From CADEER01 sp965216585 (lineage in GTDB: Bacteria > Desulfobacterota > Binatia > HRBIN30 > CADEER01), in the NCBI GenBank assembly GCA_965216585.1, contig CBDCGC010000003.1, positions 1,798,001-1,862,000 on the forward strand: 64,000 nucleotides of DNA, given 5' to 3'. The notes below the pieces were generated by a model. That model saw only the letters and a list, made by a program, of their open reading frames with translations. It did not search any database and had not been told where the DNA came from. This document shows, one piece after another, positions 32,711 to 40,573 of the stretch. Positions within the stretch are counted from its first letter, which is position 1; every line of letters begins with the position of its first letter. A program made the position numbers and the translations under genes.

Positions 32711-33214
32711 CTACAAGGAAGGCAGGGACACCGTTCCCGGCGTTTTCGTCGATGGACCCGATTCGCGCTGCCGCTCTTTCGAACGACGCGTCTTCTTCTT
32801 GCGCGGCGCGAAGAACGGGATCTTCATTCCCTGCTCGGTCTCTTTGAACACGACTTTGACCGGCATCCCGATACGTACGGCTTCCACGTCGGCGTCCACG
32901 ATGTTGGTCAGGAAGAGAACTCCCTCGGCAAGCTCGACATGCGCCAGAACGTAGGGAACACGTTCGCGAAAGCCCGGCGATTGGTTCTGGTACACGACCG
33001 TGAAAGCAGCGACCGTCGCGTTGCCGCTACAAACCAGCCAGCGGACTTCCGAGGACAGGCAATCTGGACAAAGAGCGCGCGGATAGTGGCGCAGGCGACC
33101 GCAGTCGCCGCATTTCTGGATGTAGAGCTCCTCACGGCCGCAGGCTTCCCAGAACCCCTTCGACTCCTCGTCGACGCGCGGCAGTGGGACGTTCAACTTG
33201 CTGACCTCGGTCAT
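32711..33214 (-). CDS. DUF35 / OB-fold zinc-ribbon acyl-CoA-associated protein
   Basis: 167 residues from ATG 33214. N-terminal helix and zinc ribbon of the DUF35 family: ESKGFWEACGREELYIQKCGDCGRLRHYPRALCPDC with four Cys in two CxxC pairs. The OB-fold follows (TVAAFTVVYQNQSPGFRERVPYVLAHVELAEGVLFLTNIVD, then GMPVKVVFKE). A basic tail ends the protein. DUF35 proteins bind CoA substrates together with a thiolase-fold partner and with MaoC-type hydratases. It starts 5 bases after the thiolase gene ends. Confidence 0.88.
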   Translation of the reverse strand: MTEVSKLNVPLPRVDEESKGFWEACGREELYIQKCGDCGRLRHYPRALCPDCLSSEVRWLVCSGNATVAAFTVVYQNQSPGFRERVPYVLAHVELAEGVLFLTNIVDADVEAVRIGMPVKVVFKETEQGMKIPFFAPRKKKTRRSKERQRESGPSTKTPGTVSLPSL

Positions 33215-33219
33215 GTCCT

Positions 33220-34440
33220 TCACCACCGCCCGAGAATCAGCGTTACACCGCTGTGACGCAAGCCCAACATGCCGCCCGTACCGTGACAAAGCACGGTTTC
33301 GCAATCGTTGACCTGGCGCGGTCCGCATTCGCCACGCAATTGCTTGACCGCTTCGATCACCAAGAAGATGCCGCGCATGCCGGGGTGATTCGACGACAGG
33401 CCGCCGCCATCGGTGTTGATGGGAAGCTCGCCAGCCAGTGAAATACGCCCATCCGAGACGAACGCACCGCCCTCGCCCGGCTTGCAGAAACCCAGATTCT
33501 CCAGCGTGCTGACGACGGTAAACGTAAACGAATCGTAGATCATGCACATGTCGAAGTCGGCATGGGCAACACCGGCCATCTCCATCGCCAACGGGCCCGA
33601 CTGCGCCGCGGCGATCTCAGTCAAGTCGCGCATGCCCCCGCCACCGTGGCGCAACGCCTCGGCGCCGCCGAGAATGCGCACCGGTGCTTTGCGCAGAGCT
33701 CCGACTCGATCGGCGCTGGCGAGCACCAGGGCCCCCCCGCCATCGGTGATGATACAGCAATCGAGCAGGTGAAACGGAGACGATACGACCCGCGAGGCCA
33801 TGACGTCGCCGACGGTGATCGGATCGCGAAACTTCGCCGCCGGGTTGAGCGCTGCATGGCCGCGAATCGCAACCGCAACCTCGGCCAAGTGCTCCGACGT
33901 GGTGCCGTATTCGCGCATGTGCCGCTGCGCCACCATCGCGTAGGAGCTCATCACCGTCGGGCCGTAGGGGGCCTCGAAGTGATCGGCCGGGTCACCGCCG
34001 CGCAGGCCGCCGGTACCGACGGCGAACCTGTCGGAAGACGCCTTGCTGCCGTAGGTAATCAACGCGACGCTACACAGTCCGGCGGAAATCGCAGCGGCGG
34101 CGTGCAACACCTGGGCGACGAACGACGAGCCGCCGATATTCGTCGAATCGTGAAACCGCGGTTGCAGGTTCAGGTGCTCGGCCAACGACATGATGCCAAT
34201 AGGCGACAAACCAGACGACAGCAATCCGTCGACGTCGCGAATCGACAGCCCGGCATCTTCCAAGGCGCCACGCGCACTCTCGGCGTGGATCTGGTACTCG
34301 GTTTTCTCGGGTGCCCAGCGCGTCGGGTGCTCAAAGGCACCGACGATCGCCGCATCGCTCAAACCGGACAAGAGAACCCCCCGCCGCTCATCGTCAACCC
34401 TTCCGATCCAGGGAGTCGACGAAAGCACAGATTCTTTCAC
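33220..34440 (-). CDS. Thiolase-fold acyl-CoA protein (SCP2/Ltp2-like) without the usual Cys
   Basis: 406 residues from ATG 34440, overlapping the hydrolase gene by 47 bases; homology begins near LSGLSDAAIVG, so a TTG at 34371 is also possible. Thiolase-fold landmarks: ESARGALEDAGLSIRDVDGLLSSGLS, FVAQVLHAAAAISAGLCSVALI, CCIITDGGGALVLASADRV, MCMIYDSFTFTVV and ETVLCHGTGGMLGLRHS. The nucleophilic Cys of degradative thiolases (NxxCSS region) is not there: the site reads TNIGGSSFVAQ. This and the adjacent DUF35 gene resemble the thiolase-like aldolase/DUF35 pairs (Ltp2 type) that split off side chains. Function in the window is inferred. Confidence 0.85.
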   Translation of the reverse strand: MKESVLSSTPWIGRVDDERRGVLLSGLSDAAIVGAFEHPTRWAPEKTEYQIHAESARGALEDAGLSIRDVDGLLSSGLSPIGIMSLAEHLNLQPRFHDSTNIGGSSFVAQVLHAAAAISAGLCSVALITYGSKASSDRFAVGTGGLRGGDPADHFEAPYGPTVMSSYAMVAQRHMREYGTTSEHLAEVAVAIRGHAALNPAAKFRDPITVGDVMASRVVSSPFHLLDCCIITDGGGALVLASADRVGALRKAPVRILGGAEALRHGGGGMRDLTEIAAAQSGPLAMEMAGVAHADFDMCMIYDSFTFTVVSTLENLGFCKPGEGGAFVSDGRISLAGELPINTDGGGLSSNHPGMRGIFLVIEAVKQLRGECGPRQVNDCETVLCHGTGGMLGLRHSGVTLILGRW

Positions 34441-35209
34441 TCAGTGCTTCGGGCTGCTCCAGCTCGAGCGCGTGGCCAGCCTTGGCGATCACCTCCAGAC
34501 GGGCGTTCGGCAAGCGAGGACACAACTCCTGCGATTCCTCCGGTGCGACCATTCGATCGTCGGCACCGGCGACGACGAGAACTGGCTGGCGAACGTCGCG
34601 CAACTGTCCCTCGAGGTCGATGTTCCGCCAGATCAGAAGGTCGGTGTAACGCACGCGGGGATCCACCTTGACCTGCTCGCCCCAGCCGGCGCGCACCACA
34701 TCGAAGAGCGTCAGCGGCGAGAATTCGTCCTTCGTGAACGGCTGTGTCGCTCTGCCGCGTGCGACATCGTGCCATCGCTCCAGCACTTCGTCGTCGAGCG
34801 TCACCTTGGCAGTACTGCCGACCGCCACGATGCCGCGCACGTTCTTCGCATGCGACGCTCCATAGGAAAGCGCGATCGCGGCGCCCATCCCCTTACCGAC
34901 CAAGACGAACGGCCGCAGCTCCAACGCCTTCACGAAGGATGAAAGGCACTGCGTATAAGCGAGCAGCGACGCCGGTCCCTCCGTACCGCCGGAGCGACCG
35001 TGTGCGGGAAAGTCGAGGGCGAGAACGGAGTGTTTGTCGCCGATGGCTTCGATCGTGGACTGCCAGAGTGCGGCGTTGCCACCGGCATCGTGCACGAAGA
35101 CGATCAGCTCGCCAACGTCGAGGGCGGGGGGAGTATCTGGCAAGGTCGATACACCGCCGTGCGCATAGCCCACTGCCACGTCGCCGAGGCTTACGTACTT
35201 GGTCCACAT
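34394..35209 (-). CDS. Alpha/beta hydrolase-fold protein with altered nucleophile elbow
   Basis: 271 residues. Fold motifs: VFVHDAGGNAALWQ (oxyanion loop), ALDFPAHGRSGG, LVGKGMGAAIALSYG in place of GxSxG, VVAGADDRMVAPE (Asp), and AKAGHALELEQPE (His). The nucleophile position, normally Ser after His in GHSMG, is Gly here (GKGMG), so a classic hydrolase reaction looks impossible. It could be a binding protein, or a pseudo-enzyme that assists the acyl-CoA enzymes encoded with it. It overlaps the thiolase-fold gene by 47 bases. Confidence 0.82.
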   Translation of the reverse strand: MWTKYVSLGDVAVGYAHGGVSTLPDTPPALDVGELIVFVHDAGGNAALWQSTIEAIGDKHSVLALDFPAHGRSGGTEGPASLLAYTQCLSSFVKALELRPFVLVGKGMGAAIALSYGASHAKNVRGIVAVGSTAKVTLDDEVLERWHDVARGRATQPFTKDEFSPLTLFDVVRAGWGEQVKVDPRVRYTDLLIWRNIDLEGQLRDVRQPVLVVAGADDRMVAPEESQELCPRLPNARLEVIAKAGHALELEQPEALSERICAFVDSLDRKG

Positions 35210-35251
35210 TCTCTACTCGAGCGAAACCCTACCTGCACTGCGCTTGCTGGA

Positions 35252-36607
35252 TCAACTAGCCTGCTCCACACATTCGACGAACAGTCGGTGATAGTTGCGC
35301 ACGCTGCCGAGTAGCTTGAGGTAGGAATCGAGCCCAATCATGGCTCGACCAAGGAATACGCGATGACCGGGGGCGCGAAACAATCGGTTCTCAATGCCGA
35401 TCTGGGCGATCTCCATCGTCTTTTCCATCGAGTCATATTCGCGCGGATCATACTCACGATCCTGCAGGATCGGTTCGCAGAACAACTCCATCATCCGGAT
35501 CATCGGCGCCGCGTCGTCCTCCTTGCCAATGAAGCCGAGGCGCAACAAACACTCGCCAGCCGCGTCCTCGTCGCCGGCGAGCATCGCTACCCCCAGTCCG
35601 TGGTACGATTTGCGAATCGCCGCTGGGAAGACGCGGATGCTGCCGAAATCGAGCACCCCGAGATGTGGGTGATAGGTGACGAGATAGTTGCCCGGATGCG
35701 GATCGGTGTGCAAAACCCCGAGCTCGAAAACCTGGCGCCAGAGAATGCGGAAGTACTTCTCCGCCACCCAGTCCTTGAGCTCCTGGTCGACGCCGGGCTT
35801 GAGGATGTCGGAAAACGGATACCCTTCCATCAACTCCATGGTGAGAACGCGCCGCGACGAATACTTGGAATAGACGTGCGGGATCTCCACCTCGGGATCG
35901 TCGCGAAACATCTTCTCGAACCGGCGGTTGTTCTTGGCCTCGTTTTCGTAGTCGAGCTCCTCCGACAAACGCTCTTCGAGCTCGTCATAGACCTCGCTGT
36001 GGTCGATCTCCTGCTGCATGACGTCGCGCCCGATCAGGGTAAACGTGTTGAGCAGCGCCTTTATGTTGCGCAGATCCTGATCGACGGTTTCTTCCACCCC
36101 CGGATACTGGACCTTGACGACCACCGCATCGCCCGCGGGCAGGGTCGCGCGGTGCACCTGGCCAAGTGAAGCGGCGGCGAAGGCCTCGGTTTCGAACGAC
36201 GCGAAGAGCTCCTCGGGGTCACCGCCGAGCTCGTCCACCAGCTGCTGGCGAATCTCCGCATAGTCCATCGGCGGCACCTGCGACTGCACCACCGAAAGTA
36301 CATCGAGCGCCTCGGCCGGCAATATGTCGTCGCGCAACGACAACATCTGCACCAGCTTCATGAATGCACCCTTGAGCTCCTTGGAGCCTTCGACGATGCG
36401 CATGGCGTTGCGAATGTGCGTGTCGAGCAGCGCCTTCTCGTGATCCGCGGCTGAGCGGAACGGCTTGCGCAGCGCTTCGAAGAGGTAGCTCGACCCGACC
36501 GACGTCGCCACACCACCGGCTTTCAAAACCCGCTTGGTGCGACCGCGCGTCAGCTTCGGTGCCGGCTTCTTCTTGGCCGCCGGTTTCTTCCTGGTCGACT
36601 TTGCCAT
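35252..36607 (-). CDS. ABC1/UbiB/AarF-family protein kinase-like
   Basis: 451 residues from ATG 36607; upstream residues in the frame are an Arg-rich artefact. The N-terminus is a basic Lys/Pro/Ala tail. UbiB-type kinase motifs: FAAASLGQVHRATL (Ala-rich loop), HTDPHPGNYLVT (catalytic loop), and GVLDFGSIR (metal). The KxGQ motif, which gates the active site in this family, reads KLVQ (FMKLVQMLSLRDD), so its Gly is Val. These proteins assist quinone biosynthesis or lipid homeostasis. No ubi or men gene is nearby. Confidence 0.85.
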   Translation of the reverse strand: MAKSTRKKPAAKKKPAPKLTRGRTKRVLKAGGVATSVGSSYLFEALRKPFRSAADHEKALLDTHIRNAMRIVEGSKELKGAFMKLVQMLSLRDDILPAEALDVLSVVQSQVPPMDYAEIRQQLVDELGGDPEELFASFETEAFAAASLGQVHRATLPAGDAVVVKVQYPGVEETVDQDLRNIKALLNTFTLIGRDVMQQEIDHSEVYDELEERLSEELDYENEAKNNRRFEKMFRDDPEVEIPHVYSKYSSRRVLTMELMEGYPFSDILKPGVDQELKDWVAEKYFRILWRQVFELGVLHTDPHPGNYLVTYHPHLGVLDFGSIRVFPAAIRKSYHGLGVAMLAGDEDAAGECLLRLGFIGKEDDAAPMIRMMELFCEPILQDREYDPREYDSMEKTMEIAQIGIENRLFRAPGHRVFLGRAMIGLDSYLKLLGSVRNYHRLFVECVEQAS

Positions 36608-36612
36608 GCTGA

Positions 36613-37365
36613 TCAGTCGGTCCGGTTGATCAGAGCAGCGGCGACGCCAGCGCCGAATCCGTTGTCGATGTTGACGACGGTGACGCCGGCGGCGCACGAG
36701 TTGAGCATGCTCAGCAACGCCGCCAAGCCGCCAAAGCTGGCGCCGTAGCCAACGCTGGTCGGAACGGCGACGACCGGGCGGTCGACCAGCCCACCGACGA
36801 CACTCGGCAGGGCTCCTTCCATGCCCGCGACGACGATGACGACGTTGGCCCGACGCAGCGCCTCGCGATGTGCGAAGAGGCGGTGGATCCCCGCCACGCC
36901 GACGTCATACAGCCGCTCGACGGCGTGCCCCATGTACGCGGCGGTCAGCGCGGCTTCCTCGGCAACCGGCATGTCGGAGGTGCCCGCCGCGACGACGGCA
37001 ATGACACCGCGCCCGCCGCCCTCGACCTCGGTCGAAACGAGCGTCGCCAGGCGGGCGCCCGCATGGTGCTCGAGGCCGGGAACGGCGTCGACGACCTCGG
37101 CGGCGACGCTCGCATCGAGTCGTGTAATGAGGACGTTTTGCCCGGACTCGCGCAGTCGTTCGGCGATCTCGATGATTTGGGGCGCGGTCTTCCCTTGAGC
37201 GAAGATCACTTCCGGCAAGCCGCTGCGCAAGGCTCGATGGTGATCGACCTTGGCGAAGCCGAGATCCTCGAAGGGGAGGTCTTTCAGCCTCTGCTCCGCA
37301 GTCGCAGTCGACACTTCCCCGGCAGCCACCTCTTCGAGCAAGACGCGCAGACGTTCGGGGGTCAC
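36613..37365 (-). CDS. larB: LarB: nickel-pincer cofactor biosynthesis carboxylase/hydrolase
   Basis: 250 residues from a GTG start that overlaps the stop of thiL (GTGA, 37362-37365). Strong LarB signatures: VDHHRALRSGLPEVIFAQGKTAPQI, VVAAGTSDMPVAEEAALTA, GMEGALPSVVGGLVDRPVVAVPTSVGYGASFGGLAALLSMLNSCAAGVTVVNIDNGFGAG. The Cys in NSCAAG is the conserved residue that traps the substrate. LarB carboxylates nicotinic-acid adenine dinucleotide and splits off AMP, the first step to the nickel cofactor of lactate racemase-family enzymes. LarC and LarE are not in the window. Confidence 0.92.
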   Translation of the reverse strand: MTPERLRVLLEEVAAGEVSTATAEQRLKDLPFEDLGFAKVDHHRALRSGLPEVIFAQGKTAPQIIEIAERLRESGQNVLITRLDASVAAEVVDAVPGLEHHAGARLATLVSTEVEGGGRGVIAVVAAGTSDMPVAEEAALTAAYMGHAVERLYDVGVAGIHRLFAHREALRRANVVIVVAGMEGALPSVVGGLVDRPVVAVPTSVGYGASFGGLAALLSMLNSCAAGVTVVNIDNGFGAGVAAALINRTD

Positions 37366-38360
37366 CGCGATTTCCTCTTCGGGCGCGCGAAGTGTGCAAA
37401 TTCCTGGCCGGGCACGACGGTTTCCCCCTTGGCGTCAACGAGAACGATCTCATCGCTCGTCGCCGTGCAAACGCCGATGCGGGTCATCGGACATTCGAGC
37501 GCGCTGCGCACTCGGGCAAGGAGGGCTCGTTTCGTTCTCGGGATGGCACAAAGCAACTCGTAGTCCTCACCCCCCGTAAGAGCAAGGCCACTTCCCGCCC
37601 GTCGCACCGCCGCCGAGCATGGGATTCGATCGACATCGATCTCTGCACCGACGCCGCTGGCACGGCAGAGACGGCGCAGGTCGGTGAGCAGTCCATCGCT
37701 CACATCCACCGCCGCCGAGGCAATCCGGCGTTCCGCCAGCACCGACCCCAGAGACAATCGCGGTCGCGGCTCGCGAAAGCGCTTCACCGCAGCACCACGT
37801 GCCGAAGCGTCGCGACGCAACTGCTCGAGGCCGAGAGCGGCGCCGCCGAGCGATCCGCTGACGTACAAAGCGTCGCCGGCGCACGCACCGGAGCGCAAGA
37901 GCGGGATGCGCGGAGAGCGCCCGAGCAGGGAAATCGTCACGCTCAGATCCGCCCCGCGACTGACGTTGCCGCCGACGACGGCAGCTCCGTCGCGGCGCGC
38001 CGCCGTGGCAATTCCCTTCTCGATGTCGATCAGCTCGCGCGCCGCGAGCGTCGGCGGTGCGGCGATGCTCACCAAACAGTGGGTGGGTTGCCCACCCATC
38101 GCGGCGATGTCGCTGGCATTGACGAGATACGCCTTGCGTCCGATCTGGCGCGGCTTCATCCACGCAGGGAGAAAGTGCGTGCCGGCAATCAGCGAATCCG
38201 TCGTCCACAGCCACTTCGCGCCGCCGAGCCGCAACACCGCGCAGTCGTCACCCGGTCCGACGACGACGCCGGCAGCCTCGGGGAGCTGGCCAATCATCCG
38301 TGCGAGCAAGCGATCCTCGCCTAGATCGCTCAGCCTCTCTTCGCCCCGCTTTTCACGCAT
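37362..38360 (-). CDS. thiL: Thiamine-monophosphate kinase
   Basis: 332 residues from ATG 38360 (GTG 38363 adjacent). PurM-like fold: VVVGPGDDCAVLRLGGAKWLWTTDSLIAGTHFLP (nucleotide-metal site), NASDIAAMGGQPTHCLVSIA, VVGGNVSRGADLSVTISLLG and the C-terminal ALTGGEDYELLCAIPRTKR. It phosphorylates thiamine monophosphate to the diphosphate. It overlaps larB by four bases, unusual company for ThiL. I saw no TPP riboswitch upstream. Confidence 0.92.
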   Translation of the reverse strand: MREKRGEERLSDLGEDRLLARMIGQLPEAAGVVVGPGDDCAVLRLGGAKWLWTTDSLIAGTHFLPAWMKPRQIGRKAYLVNASDIAAMGGQPTHCLVSIAAPPTLAARELIDIEKGIATAARRDGAAVVGGNVSRGADLSVTISLLGRSPRIPLLRSGACAGDALYVSGSLGGAALGLEQLRRDASARGAAVKRFREPRPRLSLGSVLAERRIASAAVDVSDGLLTDLRRLCRASGVGAEIDVDRIPCSAAVRRAGSGLALTGGEDYELLCAIPRTKRALLARVRSALECPMTRIGVCTATSDEIVLVDAKGETVVPGQEFAHFARPKRKSR

Positions 38361-38505
38361 CACGCACCTCCCCCTTCTACTAACCCAGCTTCGCAGTGCG
38401 GGACAGGTTCGCGGCCATCCTGGCTCGCGACCTTCCTTGAATCGCCGCCCGCTTCCGGGCTAGCCTCCACCGCAGCGCGAGTCGGGCGCCGGAGAAAGGA
38501 ACGCC

Positions 38506-38928
38506 ATGAAGGTCACCAACGAGTTGCTCCCCAGCGACGAGGACCGCATGCGGGCGATGATGGAGAAAGGCCCCGACGGTCCGATCTTCATGGTCAACAT
38601 GCTCAAGTTCAAAGACGAGGCCGAGTACCCAGATGGCCGAGACTCAGCTCTCAGCGGCCGCGAGGCCTACATGCTCTACGCTCGAGCCGTCGCCGAGATC
38701 CTGCCACAGTACGGCGGTGAGCTCGTTTTCGCCGGCGACGTGACCTTCCTGGCGATCGGACAGTGCGAAGAGCTGTGGGATGAAATCGCCATCGTATCCT
38801 ACCCCGATCGCGGCTCACTCTTGAAGATGTCGATGTCCGAAGAGTGGCAGGCCGCATCCGTACACAGAACCGCCGGATTGAAAGGACAGCTCAACATCGA
38901 AACGGTCGGCCTCGAAATAAACCCCTGA
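38506..38928 (+). CDS. DUF1330-like ferredoxin-fold protein
   Basis: 140 residues with AAAGGAA shortly before the ATG. The pattern GPDGPIFMVNMLKFKDEAEYPDG, then REAYMLYARAVAEILPQYGGELVFAGDV, and IVSYPDRGSLLKMSMSEEWQAASVHRTAGL is that of the DUF1330/EthD-like dimeric alpha-beta barrel. No function is established for the family. Divergent from thiL and convergent with the propeller-like gene. A 7-base-pair hairpin with a TTT loop (38931-38947) follows the stop. Confidence 0.78.
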   Translation: MKVTNELLPSDEDRMRAMMEKGPDGPIFMVNMLKFKDEAEYPDGRDSALSGREAYMLYARAVAEILPQYGGELVFAGDVTFLAIGQCEELWDEIAIVSYPDRGSLLKMSMSEEWQAASVHRTAGLKGQLNIETVGLEINP

Positions 38929-38930
38929 GA

Positions 38931-38947
38931 GCCGCGATTTTCGCGGC
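38931..38947. terminator. Short hairpin after the DUF1330 gene
   Basis: GCCGCGA, a TTT loop, then TCGCGGC: seven perfect GC-rich pairs three bases after the stop. No U-run follows on the plus strand, so this is a weak terminator or a folding element; it sits between convergent genes. Confidence 0.35.
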
Positions 38948-38973
38948 GCCGATCCCACGAGGCGATAGGCGTG

Positions 38974-40551
38974 TCAGCGCGCCGGCCGCAGTCGCACTCG
39001 ACCCCACGGGGTTCCGTAGTGAATGCGACCGCGCTCGTCGATCAGGGTTCCGGAGAACAACGGATTGTAGCGCTGGCCGCCGATGACGGTGTGGAATGCA
39101 GGCTCACCGCTCTTCCAGTCGAGCACTTCGAGTGTCCAGCGATTGTCTCGCGCGCCGATGAGGTAGGCGCGCTCGCTGGCGTAGGAGACGATCGGCACGC
39201 AACTCGGTGAGCTCACCTCGCGGTTGAGCCAGGCTTGGCGAAGCCGGCGGCGGTCGGGATCCCACTCGAACTTCTGCACGCCGTAGGGTTGGTAGCGCGG
39301 CTGGCTGCCCAAGTACGAGATGAGCAAGCTCGCCGCCCGCGCCGGCAGGTACCAGGGTACATTGCGCGGCACGTTGTTGACCACCAGCGCTCCGTACCCC
39401 GCGACGACGACGGATTGCTCGGACTGAATGTTTTCGAGACCACCCATGTCGGCCGGTAGCATTCCGGCGATACGCCGATCGGGTGCTCCCTGCGGCGCCT
39501 GCCACCCGGCGGGAATCTCATCGCGCCAGAAGAGGACGACGTTCATCACCGGTTCGCCGTCGGTGATGACGACGAAGCGATCCTCCCCGCCGAATCCCAT
39601 CAAGCTCGGCGTCGCGCCCGTGCCGTGCCCCCAGCCGTTGAGATAGCGAGCGCTCCACGCCCCATCGGCCTCGTCGACCGACAGCCGGTCACCCGTCCAC
39701 ACGACCTTGTGCATGTGTTCCTGCGAGGCGATGTAGATGCCCCCCGCGGCGTCGACGGCGACACCGTTGCGTACCCAAGCGTAGCCGGTCGAACGCGTCG
39801 CCTTCTCTTCAGCACCCTCGGCGTACCGCAGGCGCACGACCCGGTGCTCCTTCATGTCGCGGGAGAGGGCAACGACATAGCCGTGCTCAGTCGGCACGAC
39901 CAGCCAGCCGTCGAAGGTCATGTTCATCCCCACCGTCAGCCCCGTCACCTCCGCTGGCAGGTGGAAGGTCCGCATCTCGGCAATCGCCGAGGCCGGATTG
40001 CCCACTTCGGCGTCGCCGTATGCTGTCACCGTTCCCTGTTTGTCGGCGATGTAGTAGAAGCCGTCGCGATCGAGAACGGTGTAGAGACTCGACAAATCGC
40101 GCAATTTGGAAGCTTCGCGAAAGGCACGCACAATCGCAAAGAAGCCGTGGTTCGATCGATCGAAGGCCGCGATCGACGCCTCCGCGGTTTCCCGCTGCCA
40201 GCGACGAGCACCGTCGACCCAGTGCGTCGCCAGCACTTCGTAGCTATCGAAGTCGAGCTTGACGATGCGATCGAGACCGTTGCTCCAGATGACGCGCCGT
40301 CCATCGCCGTATGCGCCCGAGGTGTAGGAACCGAAATGGGCCGGGCCGACGTGAACGTAGTCGATCTCATCCGCGCTCAGCGGCCGGCGCGGATTCGGCG
40401 GACCGGCAACCGGGACGGAGTCCTGCTGCGCCGAGTCTCCGTGTCCCAAGGGATAGATCGAGTCGGCCAGGTAGGGGTTGCGCGGCGGCAACTCGGCAGC
40501 ACCCGCCGACCACGCGACGAGGACGACCGAGAAGAGTACGCACCTGCGCAT
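38974..40551 (-). CDS. Secreted propeller-like hypothetical protein
   Basis: 525 residues from ATG 40551; the frame extends to 40797 without homology. Signal peptide MRRCVLFSVVLVAWSAGAA. The mature part is strand-rich with repeated segments like SNGLDRIVKLDFDSYEVLATHW, FYYIADKQGTVTAYGD, GVAVDAAGGIYIASQEHMHKVVW and GTLIDERGRIHYGTPWGRV, suggesting a beta-propeller or PQQ-like blade fold. No catalytic motif is visible. It is followed on the same strand, upstream, by the LppC-like gene 22 bases away, so the two may be co-transcribed. Confidence 0.65.
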   Translation of the reverse strand: MRRCVLFSVVLVAWSAGAAELPPRNPYLADSIYPLGHGDSAQQDSVPVAGPPNPRRPLSADEIDYVHVGPAHFGSYTSGAYGDGRRVIWSNGLDRIVKLDFDSYEVLATHWVDGARRWQRETAEASIAAFDRSNHGFFAIVRAFREASKLRDLSSLYTVLDRDGFYYIADKQGTVTAYGDAEVGNPASAIAEMRTFHLPAEVTGLTVGMNMTFDGWLVVPTEHGYVVALSRDMKEHRVVRLRYAEGAEEKATRSTGYAWVRNGVAVDAAGGIYIASQEHMHKVVWTGDRLSVDEADGAWSARYLNGWGHGTGATPSLMGFGGEDRFVVITDGEPVMNVVLFWRDEIPAGWQAPQGAPDRRIAGMLPADMGGLENIQSEQSVVVAGYGALVVNNVPRNVPWYLPARAASLLISYLGSQPRYQPYGVQKFEWDPDRRRLRQAWLNREVSSPSCVPIVSYASERAYLIGARDNRWTLEVLDWKSGEPAFHTVIGGQRYNPLFSGTLIDERGRIHYGTPWGRVRLRPAR

Positions 40552-40573
40552 CGCTCCCCCGCTCGGACCGCGG

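Noticed and set aside
38361..38505. TPP riboswitch upstream of thiL
   Set aside because: No CTGAGA or ACCTGA-type conserved core on either strand of the 145-base gap.
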